NCBI GenBank assembly: GCA_003260075.1
Contig: QLIY01000077.1
Location: 205,516-269,515, forward strand
Length of the DNA: 64,000 nt
Direction of reading: 5' to 3'
Source of the DNA: Phallusia mammillata
Lineage: Eukaryota > Chordata > Ascidiacea > Phlebobranchia > Ascidiidae
Positions 1 through 13,001 of the stretch are shown here, piece after piece (the first letter of the stretch is position 1; each line of letters opens with the position of its first letter). The position numbers and the translations under genes were made by a program. Under the pieces are notes generated by a model. That model searched no databases and was not told the origin of the DNA. It was given only the letters and a program-made list of their open reading frames with translations.

Positions 1-3000
1 AGTCCAGGTCATCGACTGAATTTGATCTCACCTTCAAGGTAAATGATACAAGTTGACAAAAGTGTAACATTTAAAATAAGCCATGTGCCGCTTTGGAACT
101 GTATTCTGACTTGGTATAATATCTGTCATATCGTATGTTACATATGGCAGGTGATTGTAATTTTTTCTTGTACAATTTTTTTTCTCTTTCATTGGTGTAG
201 TAAAATTTGTTGCCTCGCTGTTTTGGGTCGCGCGTCAAAACCATGGTTCCAGATGTACCAAATGTACCAAAAATACACAAAAAGTTCTAAAAATTCATAA
301 TTTGTGAAACTGTTTTAGGTCATGTTAATTGGAGATTCTGGTGTGGGAAAAACTTGTTTACTTGTCCGTTACAAAGACGGCGGATTCCTAGGTGGCAATT
401 TTATTTCAACTGTTGGTGTTGATTTCAAGAATAAAATTGTTACAGTGGAGGACAAACGAATCAAATTGCAGATATGGGACACAGCAGGTATAAGTATAGT
501 TGAATTAAATAATTTTATTTGTGGTGAAAGTTGCTAGAGCACCAATCTAAATAAATATAGTCTGTAAAACTATACCGGTAATCACAGTAAGCCAGGCCCA
601 TTGAAGGCGTCATACTGAATCAGCTGGTCAAATCAGCATTCCCATATGACAAGGCGTAGGCTAAAAAATCTGTGGGATTTAAACCAATGACAGGAGTCTT
701 TCCGGGACTCGCACTCTATCAACTGAGCTATGCAGGCTTAGCAGTGAACCCATCAAAAGCAGAATCACAAACACCATTGCCTGCCTTGTATGCTGCACAT
801 GTCAGCTTTGTAGTATACTGGTAATCAATTACAAAAAGGTGCCCACAGAAATGGTTATCCCATGTTGCTGAATAATATGTTTGTCCGACTTAGGTCAAGA
901 AAGGTTTCGCAGTATGACCCATGGATTTTTCCGTGACGCACATGCCCTAATCCTTGTCTACGATATCTGCAATGCTGCTTCCTTTTCAAATGTCATGGGC
1001 TGGATGAGTGACATACGAAGACATGCGGCACCCAAAGTCACCTTAATGCTGGTTGGAAATAAATCAGATTGTTCAGCAAAACGTGAAGTAAGTTTTGGCA
1101 TTGAGTTCCAACTTTTAATAAACAGAAAGTATATTAACAAACTTGTGTTGTGGCAGTCAGAAATACCAAACTAAATTGTTAAATTATCAATTTTTAGCCA
1201 TGGTTATACTATCTCATGCTTGAGAGAATTAAATCAAAATGTAGGGGGAGGGAGATTATAAATCAATACTCCAGCTGGAAGCAAAAAGTACATATTATTT
1301 GCATATTGTTGGCAACGTTTGTTGTTATTTTCATTTTTTAGGGGGGTAGCTTGGTCACAATTTTACACAAAACTGAGAGTTTGAGTTACGTTTGAATGAA
1401 CAATTTTTCACATTTATTGCAATTCAATTTTTTTTAAGCAAAAATATTGATTTAATTGCACAGAAAATATCATCATCCAAACTACAATTTTTTCAACATG
1501 TATGTATACACATTTTTGTTAATTCCTTTTCAAACGTGATATGTTTCATTCCACACATGGTTGAAGTCTAAGCAGTGGGATGCCGCTTGTTCAAACAACT
1601 CCCTTTTAACGCGTCACTACTCTAGTATCACAAATATGCTTGAAGTAGTTTTGTTTGTATAAACGCCCATTGTATAGATATGTGATATTTTTGAACACAG
1701 CAAACATTACTCAATAGTTTGTACATGTAGACTTTTTGCAATATTTGTAACATTATGTCTACCTTATGCGTATTTATAGATACATCTATTGTTAAAATAG
1801 TCTAATGACTCGTACCCCTATATTTTGGTACTTGCCTACATAAAAATATCCGTAATAAAGACCAAAAATAGCAAATATTTAACTAACTAGTGAAAAATGA
1901 GTAACTTTTATATATGATATGATTAATTTTTGTGTAAACACATTTTAAATAAAATAGTATTGTACATATTTTTGTGTCACTGTTAACTATAACTCGAATA
2001 GAATAAGTTTTACCTGTTTGTGAATTGATAGAAATTTTATTGAAGAGGGATTAACAATACTCAAAAAGCCTTTCAAAGCATTTCTGTTTTTCTCTGCCAT
2101 AACAGTTCAATATCAATTGTCCAGCTGACAAAAATATTGATTTTTTCATCTGTGGTCACTGTAAGGCAGGTTTTAAATGGGGCATTTGGGAATATATTCC
2201 CTACAGAAAAAGCAATTGATTTCTATTTCGATCAAATTATATATAAATAATGAATGATTTGAAACTTTTATATTGAGCTGGAACTCTTTTAAAACCTCAA
2301 AAGCCCCTTGATTGATTTTACACTTAGTTGTATCCTTTTGCAATTATAAGCTTCCGAATAATTTTGCTTCATCCAAAACATATAAATGTAATATATTAAG
2401 AAAAAATAATTAAGGTTGTACTATCTTAGTTTTAAACAATGCGTGCAAAGTTGTTCATGAACTTACTGTGCTTCAGTGATTTTGAAATGATTTGCTACTT
2501 CAGTTACCCTTTGTGTTTCACCCCTTGTTGAAGTCCCCTAGCAGAAGTGCTATCTTTATTTTTCATTAAGATTTGAAGACCTAAGAAAAGATCACATTAT
2601 AAATTCAAGTGTGGTGATGTTAACAAAAGTTTTGTACAAGTAAAAACGAAAATGAAAACCAACCAAAATTTGAAAAAATCCAACCAAAATACCAAACATG
2701 CGTATATCATCAGCCTGAAGTACAATATATGTTTTAAATGCTGATAAGTTCTGTGTTTTTTGGGCCCACTTAAATTGTTTTGCCAAAAAAAATGTTGGAA
2801 ATGTGTTTATTCCCATATAAAAACAGCTCCTTGTAAAGAATTATTTGTGTTTAAAATGTTGAATAAAATTGCATTATTTGTTTATGTATATAGGTACTCT
2901 ATCGTGACGGTGAAAGACTAGCACAAGAAAACAACATTGCATTCCTTGAAACAAGTGCAAAAACTGGTTCGAATGTTGATGTGGCATTTATGGGAGTCGC

Positions 3001-3133
3001 AAAGGAGCTTTTCCAGAAATCACTGACTGCTGCAGACTATATTGGAACCCACAGGGACCCTAACAACAAGTTTAATCTTAAAGATTACATTGAAACTGAA
3101 AAAGAGCCGGCAGGATGTTGTGGCAGAAGATAA
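1..3133 (+). CDS. Rab26/Rab37-type small GTPase (5' partial)
   Basis: Exons 1-38, 319-487, 894-1087 and 2894-3133 join in frame with GT-AG introns; the 5' exons lie outside the window. A short FDLTFKVM lead-in is followed by the P-loop GDSGVGKT, switch I ISTVGVDF, the DTAG|QERF switch II motif split by an intron, the guanine-specificity motifs NKSD and ETSAK, and a C-terminal CCGRR carrying the two cysteines that Rab prenylation would use. The RYKDGGFL and [11 protein letters not shown] segments and the lead-in match the Rab26/Rab37 branch, which acts on secretory and synaptic vesicles in animals; that assignment is by recalled family resemblance. All nucleotide-binding motifs are intact. Whether it is Rab26, Rab37 or their common ancestor cannot be decided here. 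A tRNA-cored repeat lies in the second intron. No duplicated exons are seen. Confidence 0.93.
585..825. mobile_element. Foldback/tRNA-cored repeat copy in Rab intron
   Basis: It begins with the same AGTAAGCCAGGCCCATTGAA-type end found near 46636 and 63808. On the minus strand the middle reads like the 5' half of a tRNA (TAGCTCAGTTGATAGAGTG) followed by a B-box-like GGTTTAAATCC. This is a dispersed non-coding element inserted in the intron between the second and third visible Rab exons. The right boundary is approximate. Confidence 0.6.
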
Positions 3134-3242
3134 AGGTTCAAAATATGTCAAAGGCATTAGTACATAAAGGCTCAAATACAACTTAAGAAAAGAACTAATT
3201 TTTGGTTGTATGTTTTGAGTAAGTCCATGAAGTGGGTAAAGC

Positions 3243-3421
3243 CAGTGGTGGGATTCAAAGTTTTTGTCAGTCGGTCCTGTCACAAAACTTCCATTTTTTG
3301 GCTGATTTTGTTACAAAAGTCCATTGACAGTAAACAGTAATGCTAACTGGTTAGCTGATCTCATAAAATTTTGTGAGACGGTTCTGTAGAACCGGTGCGA
3401 ACCGGCTGAATCCCACCACTG
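3243..3421. mobile_element. hAT-like MITE, CAGTGGTGGGATTCA ends
   Basis: About 179 bp with inverted ends CAGTGGTGGGATTCA and TGAATCCCACCACTG. It carries no coding sequence, and the internal ACCGGTGCGAACCGG is partly palindromic. CAGTGG...CCACTG termini are typical of hAT-superfamily non-autonomous elements. Confidence 0.82.
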
Positions 3422-4130
3422 AGTAAAAACATCACTTGATAGGTGGTGACTGTTCAAAATGTTTTAATCCACAATTATGGCATTTTGGTTTCTTCTTGCA
3501 AACATTGTGTTTTACATGTGTGTGGTTGATATGTATATGTTATCAAACTGTAAGATACAAGCTTGCATAAAATATTTTACAGGGCAAATGTGCTTTTGTT
3601 TTCTGTAATTTGCTAAACCCTTGTCAACCAGCAATACACAAAACTCAGAAATTTTCTTATTTCCTTCCAGGATTTTTTTGTGCAATTGGGTGAAAACTGC
3701 CTAAAGCAAAATTTGAAAACCATTAAAGTTGCTGTTTGTTAGTATTGCATCCAAACATATCATAATTGTCATCAGTAGGCTTTGTATTGTGTGTATTCGG
3801 CACTATCTGTATTATCTTAGTCTTCAATCATGAATTCTTATGACAATCAGTATGTTCAGATAATTCGTCATATTCATTTGGTGATTTTGTTGTACATTTT
3901 CAGTATTTTATGGGTTTTTTAGCTTTTGTGTAAAGTTGTTTTCCTAATATCAAAAACATCACCATTTACAACACAAAGTATTTTACCATTTTATAGTCTG
4001 CTATTGTGATGATACCAAACTAAAAAGTTATCTTTTGTAGTCATTTTACATCTAATTTTGTTCGTAAATGTTAGCCAAGAGGCCATAACAGAATAATAGA
4101 AAAAATATAATCTGCTAATATCATCTAAGC

Positions 4131-4361
4131 CAGTGTGTCCCAACCTTAATCAACTAATTCCTTGCCTAACAATTCAAAACATTTGTATTCCTCCCCAATA
4201 GACTACATAGTAGTTGCTCAACCATGCAAAGATCATTCAAAATTTGGTCTTTTATCAAATTCACAGGTTATATTCTCAAAACTTGTATTCACAAACCACA
4301 TTTATTTAAAAGGAAAATTTCTCCCTTTAAGTTTAAATTTTGTCCCGGTTGGGAACCACTG
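4131..4361. mobile_element. hAT-like MITE, TCCCAACC / GGTTGGGAACCACTG ends
   Basis: The left end is CAGTGTGTCCCAACC and the right end GGTTGGGAACCACTG, inverted to each other. The interior (CAATAGACTACATAGTAG, CATGCAAAGATCATT) recurs at 24383 and 30013, which makes this a three-copy family in the window. Non-coding. Confidence 0.8.
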
Positions 4362-5489
4362 ATCTAGGCATTAGAACGAATTTTTCTTTATTTTTTTGGT
4401 AAACCCCATTCGGCAATGTCTTCCAACTGTTTCTATTGAAATCCTTGTAAATTCATCAAAGGTGCTTGTTGTTCAGTTCGTTGCTTGTACAGTTCATCAC
4501 TTGCTGTTCATATCTCTTCACAAGTTGCAAACTTCCATATGTGCTTCTGTTCACTGTGCATTAAGTCAAGTGCAACACATACCCTCAACTTGTAGGGCAT
4601 GTTTAATAACCCGAATATTTCTATTTGCTGTTGTGTTGAGGAAATGTCAAGACTCTTAGATTTCGTTGTTGTAAATGTCATGTTGTTTTACATCTTTTTG
4701 TGTGAACCTGTCCAAAATGTTTTGATACTGCGCTTTTATTGTTGCCGCTTTTCAAACATTTTGTTCCTATCCATCCATATCCAACAATTTTGAAACAGAT
4801 TATAGTGACTTGATGTCAGGTACTTTCCGAAATTATCTAATCATTAGTTTCAAGAAACAAGTTTATTGTGTTTTGGCAATTTTGTTGGAGTGAGACACAA
4901 AATCTAAATAGTTTAGGAAATGTGTTGTATACTGTTTATGTGCTATATATTATGTTTATATGCTTTACCATATATTGCAATGTATTGGGTCAATGCAATT
5001 AGTTTTTCTGTAATAATAATTATACTTTCCATTCATTTATGTTACAATATCCATAAGTAAACCTTGGGTAATCCGGATCTTTGCCTAATCCGGACAAACG
5101 TTTGCTGTTTTAACACAGCATATCTGTATCTTGTAGTTTTCCAAGTCATATTAGCACATAACTGATAAACTAAAATCTCAAATCGCTCTTCCATTTTTGG
5201 TTGCTGTAAATTTGCACATTTTGTGTTGAGAACTCGTTTTATCTGTCATTTGTACAATGTTTGCGTCGTTGCTTTTGCACATGGTATGTTATTGTACATT
5301 TTGCCTGACATTTAAGTGGTGCATGTTCGCAAACACGCGCAAATATATACATATATATATATATATATCCTCCGCTATACAACAATACATATTGGTCACT
5401 AACATATATTACGGATCTTGACTTAACCGAACGTCCAATAAGCAGAGCGCGACAGGAGAACAAGTGGCGCCACCCAGTGTCGTGGTTAA

Positions 5490-5640
5490 AATATCATAGC
5501 GACACTATTGCACTAAAACAATCACCAAGTGGAAAAAGGCAGTGCAACGTTAAATCGTCATGGAGCTCAAAGCAGTGAAAGACACAATTGGTGGATGATG
5601 GCTAAATACGCCGCAGCTACACCGTAGTGCGACAGAGGCT
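5490..5640 (-). repeat. Dispersed ascidian repeat, minus orientation
   Basis: The reverse complement carries TAGCCATCATCCACCAA, CACTTGGTGATTGTTTTAGT and GTGTCGCTA blocks. These recur at about 25430-25660, 47570-47705, 49078-49235 and 50015-50116, with fragments at 13590-13680 and 15740-15815. Full copies end in GAAATAAACTCAACTCA. It is non-coding, and whether it is a SINE or a MITE is unclear. Confidence 0.6.
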
Positions 5641-5850
5641 TACAAAAATTCAGGTTGGCGCATTTTGTGGGTAAAAACTACTCTGTGTGGGTGGGCTTGA
5701 CGTTTGCGTGACTTGAGTTGAGTTGAGTTTATTTCCCCCCCCCCCGTAGTGCGACAGAGGCTTACAAAAATTCAGGTTGGCGCATTTTGTGGTAAAAAAC
5801 TACTCTGTGTGGGTGGGCTTGACGTTTGCGTGACTTGTTGATAAGTTGTA
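5625..5850. repeat. Duplicated segment around C run 5735-5745
   Basis: About 100 bp (starting GTAGTGCGACAGAGGCTTAC) appears before and again immediately after eleven Cs, with slight differences. It is one of a window-wide set of placeholder-flanking duplications. Confidence 0.8.
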
Positions 5851-6488
5851 ATAAAAGTGAGCGACTCCAGCGTATTAGTTATGTTTATATCGTTTGGTGA
5901 ACGAAACATAACAACGCAATTGCACTGAAACATGTACCAGGGCGGAAACAGTTGCCAAACATTATGGAACTTCATACTTCAACCATGGCTAAACGCGCCC
6001 AACTACACCTACAACCGCTTATAGACATGCAGCGTGAAGTCGCTACAAGGGCAACTGTTAATTATACTGACAAAATTCATGCCAGGACACGAGTAGGTAT
6101 ATCCATTTTAAACGCATTTTTTCATTTTAATTGCACAGTTTATTCGGATTAGCTTTTTCAACATGCACGGAATTCTTATTGGTCACACTTTCCGGCAGCC
6201 TTTTTTACACCAAAACCAATGTAACAAATAAACTATAAATTGCTTTCTTATAATCATATATACTGAATGTAACAAATAAATATGGTCGGTGCATGTTTTG
6301 GGGTCAAAGTATCTGACAAAAGCTACATCAAGGTCAAGTCGTGGTCAATTACTATAACATACGTTGCAAAGGATGTATAACTTCCTGAAGCAAACCCGAC
6401 GCAAGTCCAACACTATTTCCTACGCATATTGGATTTGTATAAAGCAATAATGTAATTGTACTGAGGAAGCCATAAGGGTAATGTGTAC

Positions 6489-6610
6489 AACGCATTGACA
6501 ACATTTTGGACCAAGTGACTTGAGGCTGTTTGGGCAGTAACTCCCCCCCCCCACAACGCATTGACAACATTTTGGACCAAGTGACTTGAGGCTGTTTGGG
6601 ACAGTAACTG
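6489..6610. repeat. Duplicated segment around C run 6543-6552
   Basis: ACAACGCATTGACAACATTT and about 35 following bases occur directly before and after exactly ten Cs. Only a one-base indel separates the copies at their ends. Confidence 0.85.
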
Positions 6611-9591
6611 TTGCAGGTTTTGTTGGTAAAAAGGAGTTAAACTGTTTGATACGCGCTAGGAATCTACCGCAGCATTTGTGCATTAAGTTAAAGACACAAT
6701 TCATGGGAAACTGGTGGGTTGACAGTATAGGAAGTTTGCTTGTAGTTTGGCGCTTAAAGGAAAAATATTTAAATCTATTTCAATACAATGTACCAAGTTG
6801 GTCAAGGGGTAAGGTATGCAATAGTTGCAGTGAAATCCTGTAAACACAAAATTAAGTTTATTTCGCTTTGTGGCAGGGTTCATCCAGATCTAATAGACTT
6901 AATTAAAAAGCAGGTCTAAATAGTCTGGCCAAATGTAGCGATTGTCAACCAAAAATTGTAGCTGATTTCAACTGTGTTTAAACGGCAGATGACACCTTAC
7001 ATTTGTTTTCTGTATGAATTAATGGTATTATGTAACTAATATTATGGTGTGCTATATAACGGTGCGAAATAATGTGTTAGTATTCATTCTGTTGGTAACA
7101 TATTGACAATAAAATGTGATAAACCCTATCAACGAGAAAACCGCTTTGTTTCCAAGCTCTTAAAACAAAAAAGGTTTAAAGCCGGGGGCAGTACCCAATT
7201 GCCACACCTCTCTCTAATCTCCATTGGCGAGTTGTTAATAACAGCACAGCGTTTAGAGCACGAGGTTTTGACTCAGCTTATATTGAATATACGTTTTCAG
7301 CACAGACTAAGATAAGCAATGTTACGGTTTCAATCTAAGGGGAAGTTTCTCATTAATCCTACACAACGAGGTGTCCTTTGCGTCACGTCCGCGTAGTCCT
7401 TTGCTCACAGTTATCCGATTCCACAGAGCGCACAAGTGTCAACAAATGCGGATACTATATCGGTTACATTTAGTTTAATACATGCAACAGTTTGGTGCAG
7501 AAGAAATGACAGAAAGTGCAAGGGCAGAAGGAATGGCGAAGGCAGAACATACAAGTGAAAATCGGTGCAAAAGAAATGTCAGAGAGTTGATTATCTAGCA
7601 AGCTTTGTGTGGAAATCTATGCTCATAATTGTGTTGCGTTGTCCAATTTTTGTAAAAGCTCTGAAAAAGATACAGAAATGAACAAAGCTACAGGGCCTTC
7701 AAGCTTGTTTCTTGTAATCAATTCGCTTGTAAAAATATCTCAATTAAGAATAGTGTCTAATATCAAAATGTGGAAACATCAACCAGCAGGACATAACGTA
7801 GCTTTCGGGCATTAAAAGGCTCCTTTGAAAAGCTTTGTCTGTCAATACGGTTAAAAAAGTTCACCAAGCGAAATAGACTCAAATTAAATTAAAACACCTG
7901 CGTAAAATTGTTGTAAAAAACACTGCTTTAAACTGATAACTTTGATCTCTTTGATTTTTGACGATTCGGCAAAACGATAAGCCTACGCTCCAAACAAAAG
8001 TCATTGTTTCGTTGCATTAGCAATTAGCCCCGCTGTTTAGATGTCGTTAATAAGGTCCATATGGTGACGGAAAATGTAAATAGCAACCCTAACGAACGAC
8101 TTACGGCTTGCCGAATCATCAAAGTGTTATTGTAAGCTGGATTATGACAGTTCAATTCAGTTTAGGCCAGTGGTACAAGACAATGCTTTGCGCAACTGTA
8201 CGATTACAGATTTTGCAAGCTTCGAGATATACCTACCCACGAATATGTGCAGAATGTTAAGGGACTTGGTATTTAAATTATATTTTTATTCAGTTGCTTT
8301 CACACTTGGTTGCACAAAGCTCGTTCTGATACGCGTTAATAGCTGCTTGAGGCAAGTGTGTGGTGTTGGCAGACCTAGCAGTTGTTTCGTGTATACTTCT
8401 CAGCTTTAGTAACATGTTGAAAGAAATAACGACACCACCAAGAACAGTTCCTAATGCCGGAAGTTGGTGCGCATTTATATGTGAAAGCCAAGCTCTCCGC
8501 TAAAAGATTTACAGTTACTCCTGTTAAAATACAGTGCTGCCTCGATATCTATTTGGGAGCAGGTTTTTATGAAAACAACTGAATAAGTAAAAAAGGGATA
8601 ATTGAATTCGTACAATAAAGCGCACCTCCAGCATGCCTTCACCAAAACAAACGTTTTTTCTAAGTTTAACATTGCCTTTTCAATACAAACCTTTCTCAAG
8701 ATTGCAAGATATAGGATCATTTTTACCAATGCATTAAAGATTGAAACATAAAGTTTACAGTACAAGGTTTTGTACTTTGTTTTTACAATATTGTCATCTC
8801 ATAAAACCGTTTATTATCCGACCGGATAATCAAATACTGGTTTACTGAAGTACGGATAATGGGGAAAGCTGAGTGGGAGAAGAAAGTTTTTGTATCTTTT
8901 GCAACAAAAACGTTCTCAGTAAACCGTGTTTGTTTTGTTATGCAGAGTCTTCTTCAAAAACGTTTATCGCAGACCAACAATGTTTTGAATTTTTTAAGTA
9001 AACAATCGCTTAAGGATTCTTATTTAGGAATAACGGCTGTGAATCATGCGCGCGCTTTACTGGAAAAGCTTTGCGGCAAAACGTGCCCATTTGAATTTAG
9101 TTTCCGGGTAATACGTCCGTTCGTGCAAGGTAACCATTTCTTACAACGCGAATGTACATCCATAAACAAAAATGCGTAAGACGACGCATTCTTTAAGCCG
9201 CAAATGTTGATTTTCCTTACTTAGCGTTTTAGGTCAGAGAGGTCGTTTTTAAAGTTGACTATAGTTTATTTTTAAACTTTGAGAACATTTTACCCTTTCG
9301 TTGTGAAAAGATTAATTATCGATGTTTTCAAGGCAATTATGTTGTAGTTTAAATACGCCATTGTAAACTTTGCAAGCCTATATTTGGGCAATGCCTTTGT
9401 ATTGGGTTCAAATTACAATGTATGTTCACATACTGAAGTCTGATATTTTATTTTTACTGTTTTTACCTAATTCTGTTTTCTTTCAAGCATGTGCAGACAA
9501 AAATTATTAAATCTGCTTACATTAACCAAAACTTTTAAGAAAGTCTTTCGTCAAGGAATCTAGTTCTACGGTAGCCTGGTTCCAAGCAAAT

Positions 9592-11381
9592 ATGGCGACT
9601 GCTGGAAATGCACAATCCCTAAATTTAAGCAGCATCGTACAGTCTGTACAAAAAACAGTTGTTGCAACTACTACTACTCCAGCAAACATTGCTGCTCATC
9701 TTAATTTGACGCCACTAATGATGCTTGTAGCAGTGCTGACAATTATTCTAGTGTGCTGCGTCTGTCTCGTTTCCTATAATTCAGTTTTAAAGCAAAGACA
9801 GCAACGTGAAATCGGCTCAAAGCATATTTCCTATGGAGTAACCGGTGAAGAATTCCTTTCAACAAGCATCATTGTTCGACTTTGTGGGTAAGTGTGTTGT
9901 TGCGTCACACTCTGTTTGTTATTATTTTTTTGATCGGGGACTAGTTTTTTTTCCATTTTTTGACCTGGTATATTAACCAATACATGTATGGTACTGCATT
10001 TTGTTTACGCACATCTTGAAGCAACAAACATAGTAACACATTGCCTTGGGATTAGTGTTTCAAAAAAATAGGTAAAATCTTTTAGATCTGCAAAGAATAA
10101 ACCGATTAGGGGCCTCTGATGTAGGATAGAAAAGTGTATTGCGTGTTCGCGAATAGCTCTTCCGGATTCTACTTGCAGCAATAGGCCAGACTTTTGGTTA
10201 GTTTGTTTATTCAGTAGCCACCAACAGCAAAGCAATTTAGATCGTGGCCAGACGTAGCATGATTCTACGTAAAGCCGAATCGAATATTATAATGAATTGT
10301 CACAATCACATGACTTGAGGTTCCACGTTATTTAACAGGTGAAAAAACATCTCATTTGCATGTAAAATAGCTGGCAGCAAAATGTTGAACATGAATCACC
10401 AACATGCGACCTGCACTCCCAGATGTGGCCCTAGAGCAGTGTTTCTTAACCTTTTTTGCGCTCGTACCATTTGAGCTTTCTTAAAATTTTCTCGTACCCC
10501 CTGTCTAAAATGGCCGACAGAAGTAAATAAAATTGTAACAATAGGAATTAAACTCAGTGTATAACTTGGGTGTTGAATGCATGCATGAAAACAGTATTGT
10601 AAGTAGTACAAAACTAACCCGTTCTAGAAACTGTATGTAATAAAGTAACTTGTTACGCATTCTTCACTAATAGGCCTAAATAGCATATAGTTTCACCCTG
10701 CATGTCGTACCCTCTGCTTCGTACCCTCTGAATTTTATTTTTTCAAACGTTTTTATCGCCGCACGTTAAAAATGGTCAATTCATCATTGTGATACGTAGG
10801 AACAAAAAATGAAATAATACGAACTAAGTCCGATTATGCTCAAAGCGTGAACTTTTTTAAAAAAACGTTCATTTTTGTGTGTGTTTTAGTTAAGCTTATA
10901 TTTGCCAAATATCAAACTTATGTTGTCATTTACTTGGGAGCAATTTCACGTATACTCATATGTGTTGTCATTGAAGCCCGCGGCTCCTACAGCTAGTTCA
11001 AAAAGTGGCCTTGGACAAATTTTAACCTATAAGCCCCTGGCATGGAATAAACCATAGCGCCTGTTTATAAGACTGAATGCCTGATGTTTTTAATAATTAA
11101 TTTAACGTAGGTTTCGTCAATGTATGCGCCGAGACAACGATGAGGGTGACGACAACACAACAGTATCTCTTGGCGAGGACACGACGCATTTTTTCCCGTC
11201 AAATCATGGCAACGAGCGCGATCCTCTGGTAAACCGAGATCTAAGGTCAAGCGATTATCAAGCATTCACGAACAATGGCGAAATTGATGACGACAGCGAT
11301 GACGTCATATATTCAAGCCACCCGCCAACGCAAAGGACTTTGACTTCTAATGAAATTGTTGTTCATGATGCAACAAAATAG
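9592..11381 (+). CDS. Two-exon single-pass membrane protein, unrecognised
   Basis: Exon 9592-9887 ends at a GTAAGT donor with two bases of a Gly codon. Exon 11111-11381 follows a TTTAACGTAG acceptor and continues the same frame to a stop, giving about 188 residues. The N-terminal 40 residues are rich in Ser, Thr and Ala (a VVATTTTPAN stretch). A strong membrane segment spans about residues 41-62 (LMMLVAVLTIILVCCVCLVSY, cut to its core) with a juxtamembrane Cys cluster. It is followed by KQRQQR and then a long acidic, Ser/Asp-rich tail (DNDEGDD, DDDSDD). The layout recalls the N-terminus of synaptotagmins, but no C2 domain follows, so I do not assign a family. The intron holds a hAT-like fragment. 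Start chosen as the first ATG of the open frame; there is no obvious cleavable signal peptide. Confidence 0.72.
10437..10740. mobile_element. hAT-like fragment (CAGTGTTTCTTAACC end)
   Basis: This starts with CAGTGTTTCTTAACC, followed by TCGTACC-bearing sequence that recurs near its right side (GTACCCTCTG). A matching opposite end (GGTTGAGAAACACTGCTCT) is seen near 28667 inside an Argonaute intron. It lies wholly in the intron of the preceding gene. Right boundary uncertain. Confidence 0.5.
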
Positions 11382-11393
11382 TAAAAGAGTTTG

Positions 11394-11635
11394 TTTGATC
11401 ACATGAAAGTTTGAAACTTCTAATAATGTTAGATTAGGAGAAGTCCTGTGGAACTGATCAATTTGTGCCAGAACGGGCAGTATTGAGTTTTAAAGCGGGT
11501 GCTACCCCCCCCCCAAAGTTTGAAACTTCTAATAATGTTAGATTAGGAGAAGTCCTGTGGAAGTGATCAATTGGTGCCAGAACGGGCAGTATTGAGTTTT
11601 AAAGCGGGTGCTATACTGGTAAACATACATTAATT
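11394..11635. repeat. Duplicated segment around C run 11505-11514
   Basis: AAAGTTTGAAACTTCTAATA through GCGGGTGCTA occurs on both sides of exactly ten Cs, just past the stop of the membrane-protein gene. The copies differ by single substitutions. Confidence 0.88.
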
Positions 11636-13001
11636 ACCATATTCAAAAAGTTTTTCTTGAACATAAAAAAAATTATGTCGCGTCTGTTTTCGGCGACATA
11701 AATGCCAAGTGACGTCACACACTTTGCAATACGTAACAATTACAATATTTATTTCGTGTTAAGCTTTTTGTTCGTCTGCGGTAGCAATTAAAACCAGTGT
11801 TATAAAAAACTTTATAAGAATGAAATCTATACGCAAGCTTGGACTAACGACTTTGATGTAAGAAATTGTTCTTTTAATCTAACGGTTAGTATGAATTTAG
11901 CGTCATTTTCCGAATATATTACACAAATCTTGGCTATTGACTTGTTGAGACAAAAATTAACTTATAATTGACTATTTATTATTATTCACACAAATTGTTA
12001 TCTTTGTGTGTATTCTTTGCTTATTTTTTTGTTGTTGGCGAAAAGTCACTTCGCTTAACACCCTTGCTAAAATAAAGTGATGATGCATGCAAATTAGGTA
12101 AAGTTGCAAAAGTTTTTCTTGGCTTGGACACCAATTTACAACTTGCTTTTCTAAAGCCAAATGCCACACCATTGCGTTTTCAAAAACGTTATCAATATTT
12201 CTTAGATGGAAACAAGATTTGTCAATGGGTGTCTATATATTGCCGGGTTAGAGTGAATGTGTTTAAAAAAAATGTTTAAAAACCAACGAGCTTATAGACT
12301 CACAGTCTGGAAAATTTATTTCGTTATTACAGCGTTTGGAAAAAAAATAATCGCAAATGCGGACTATATTAGTATTTGTCATAAAATCGCAATAATTTGG
12401 ATATGCCCACAAAGATGAAAATCTAGGGGCTAACAAAACATGCCTAGACTTTGCAACATGGAAAGTGGGAAACTGTTTAGGACAAACACTACAACAAACA
12501 GGATGTATTGGAATGATCAACGCGCTATGTATCTATTGCGAAATAACAAGTAAATAAACAAAAGTGCAGATTTTTACCAAAACACCACGGTTTTCGTGGC
12601 AACTAGATTCTTGGTGTCAAATGAAAAAATAAGTATGATTTTCTAAAATCATAAGGCACCGATTCGATAAGAAACTTTCGAAAAGTGTCACGTGTACGTT
12701 TGCTGCGCAAAGTACATGTTCTCTTTAGATTTCAACCCTTGTTTGATAGCACCACTTAATATAAAGATCTGGGACTTTCGTACTTATAAAGGTTATATAG
12801 TTGATACAAAATATCCCCAAACTGTGCATTTTCGTTTAAAAAGCTTTATAGGCGGCGTGCAAAGGTTGCTGTTTGCAAAGGCCTTCAGTGCTTAAATTCA
12901 TAGAACGGCAAAAACTCCTTGTTCTACAGCGTTACATCAGCATGGCTTCAATGCCGACAAGCTTGTCTACACCCAGCATTAGGTTGACGCCCCCAGACCC
13001 C
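11636..13001. other. Convergent intergenic spacer, nothing recognised
   Basis: AT-rich sequence between the ends of two convergent genes. I see no exon with credible splice sites, no RNA gene and no clear transposon ends; it presumably contains both 3' UTRs. Confidence 0.5.

Larger units (their letters stand above)
3134..9591. other. Intergenic spacer with MITEs and two gap-type duplications
   Basis: I find no exon set with supporting splice sites here; the open frames are short and without recognisable domains. The spacer holds the Rab 3' UTR, two hAT-like MITEs (3243-3421, 4131-4361), pogo-like TCCGGATAAT-bearing fragments near 5055-5100 and 8800-8860, a (AT)n stretch near 5346, an ascidian dispersed repeat (about 5490-5640), and duplicated segments on both sides of C runs at 5735 and 6543. 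Confidence 0.6.
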
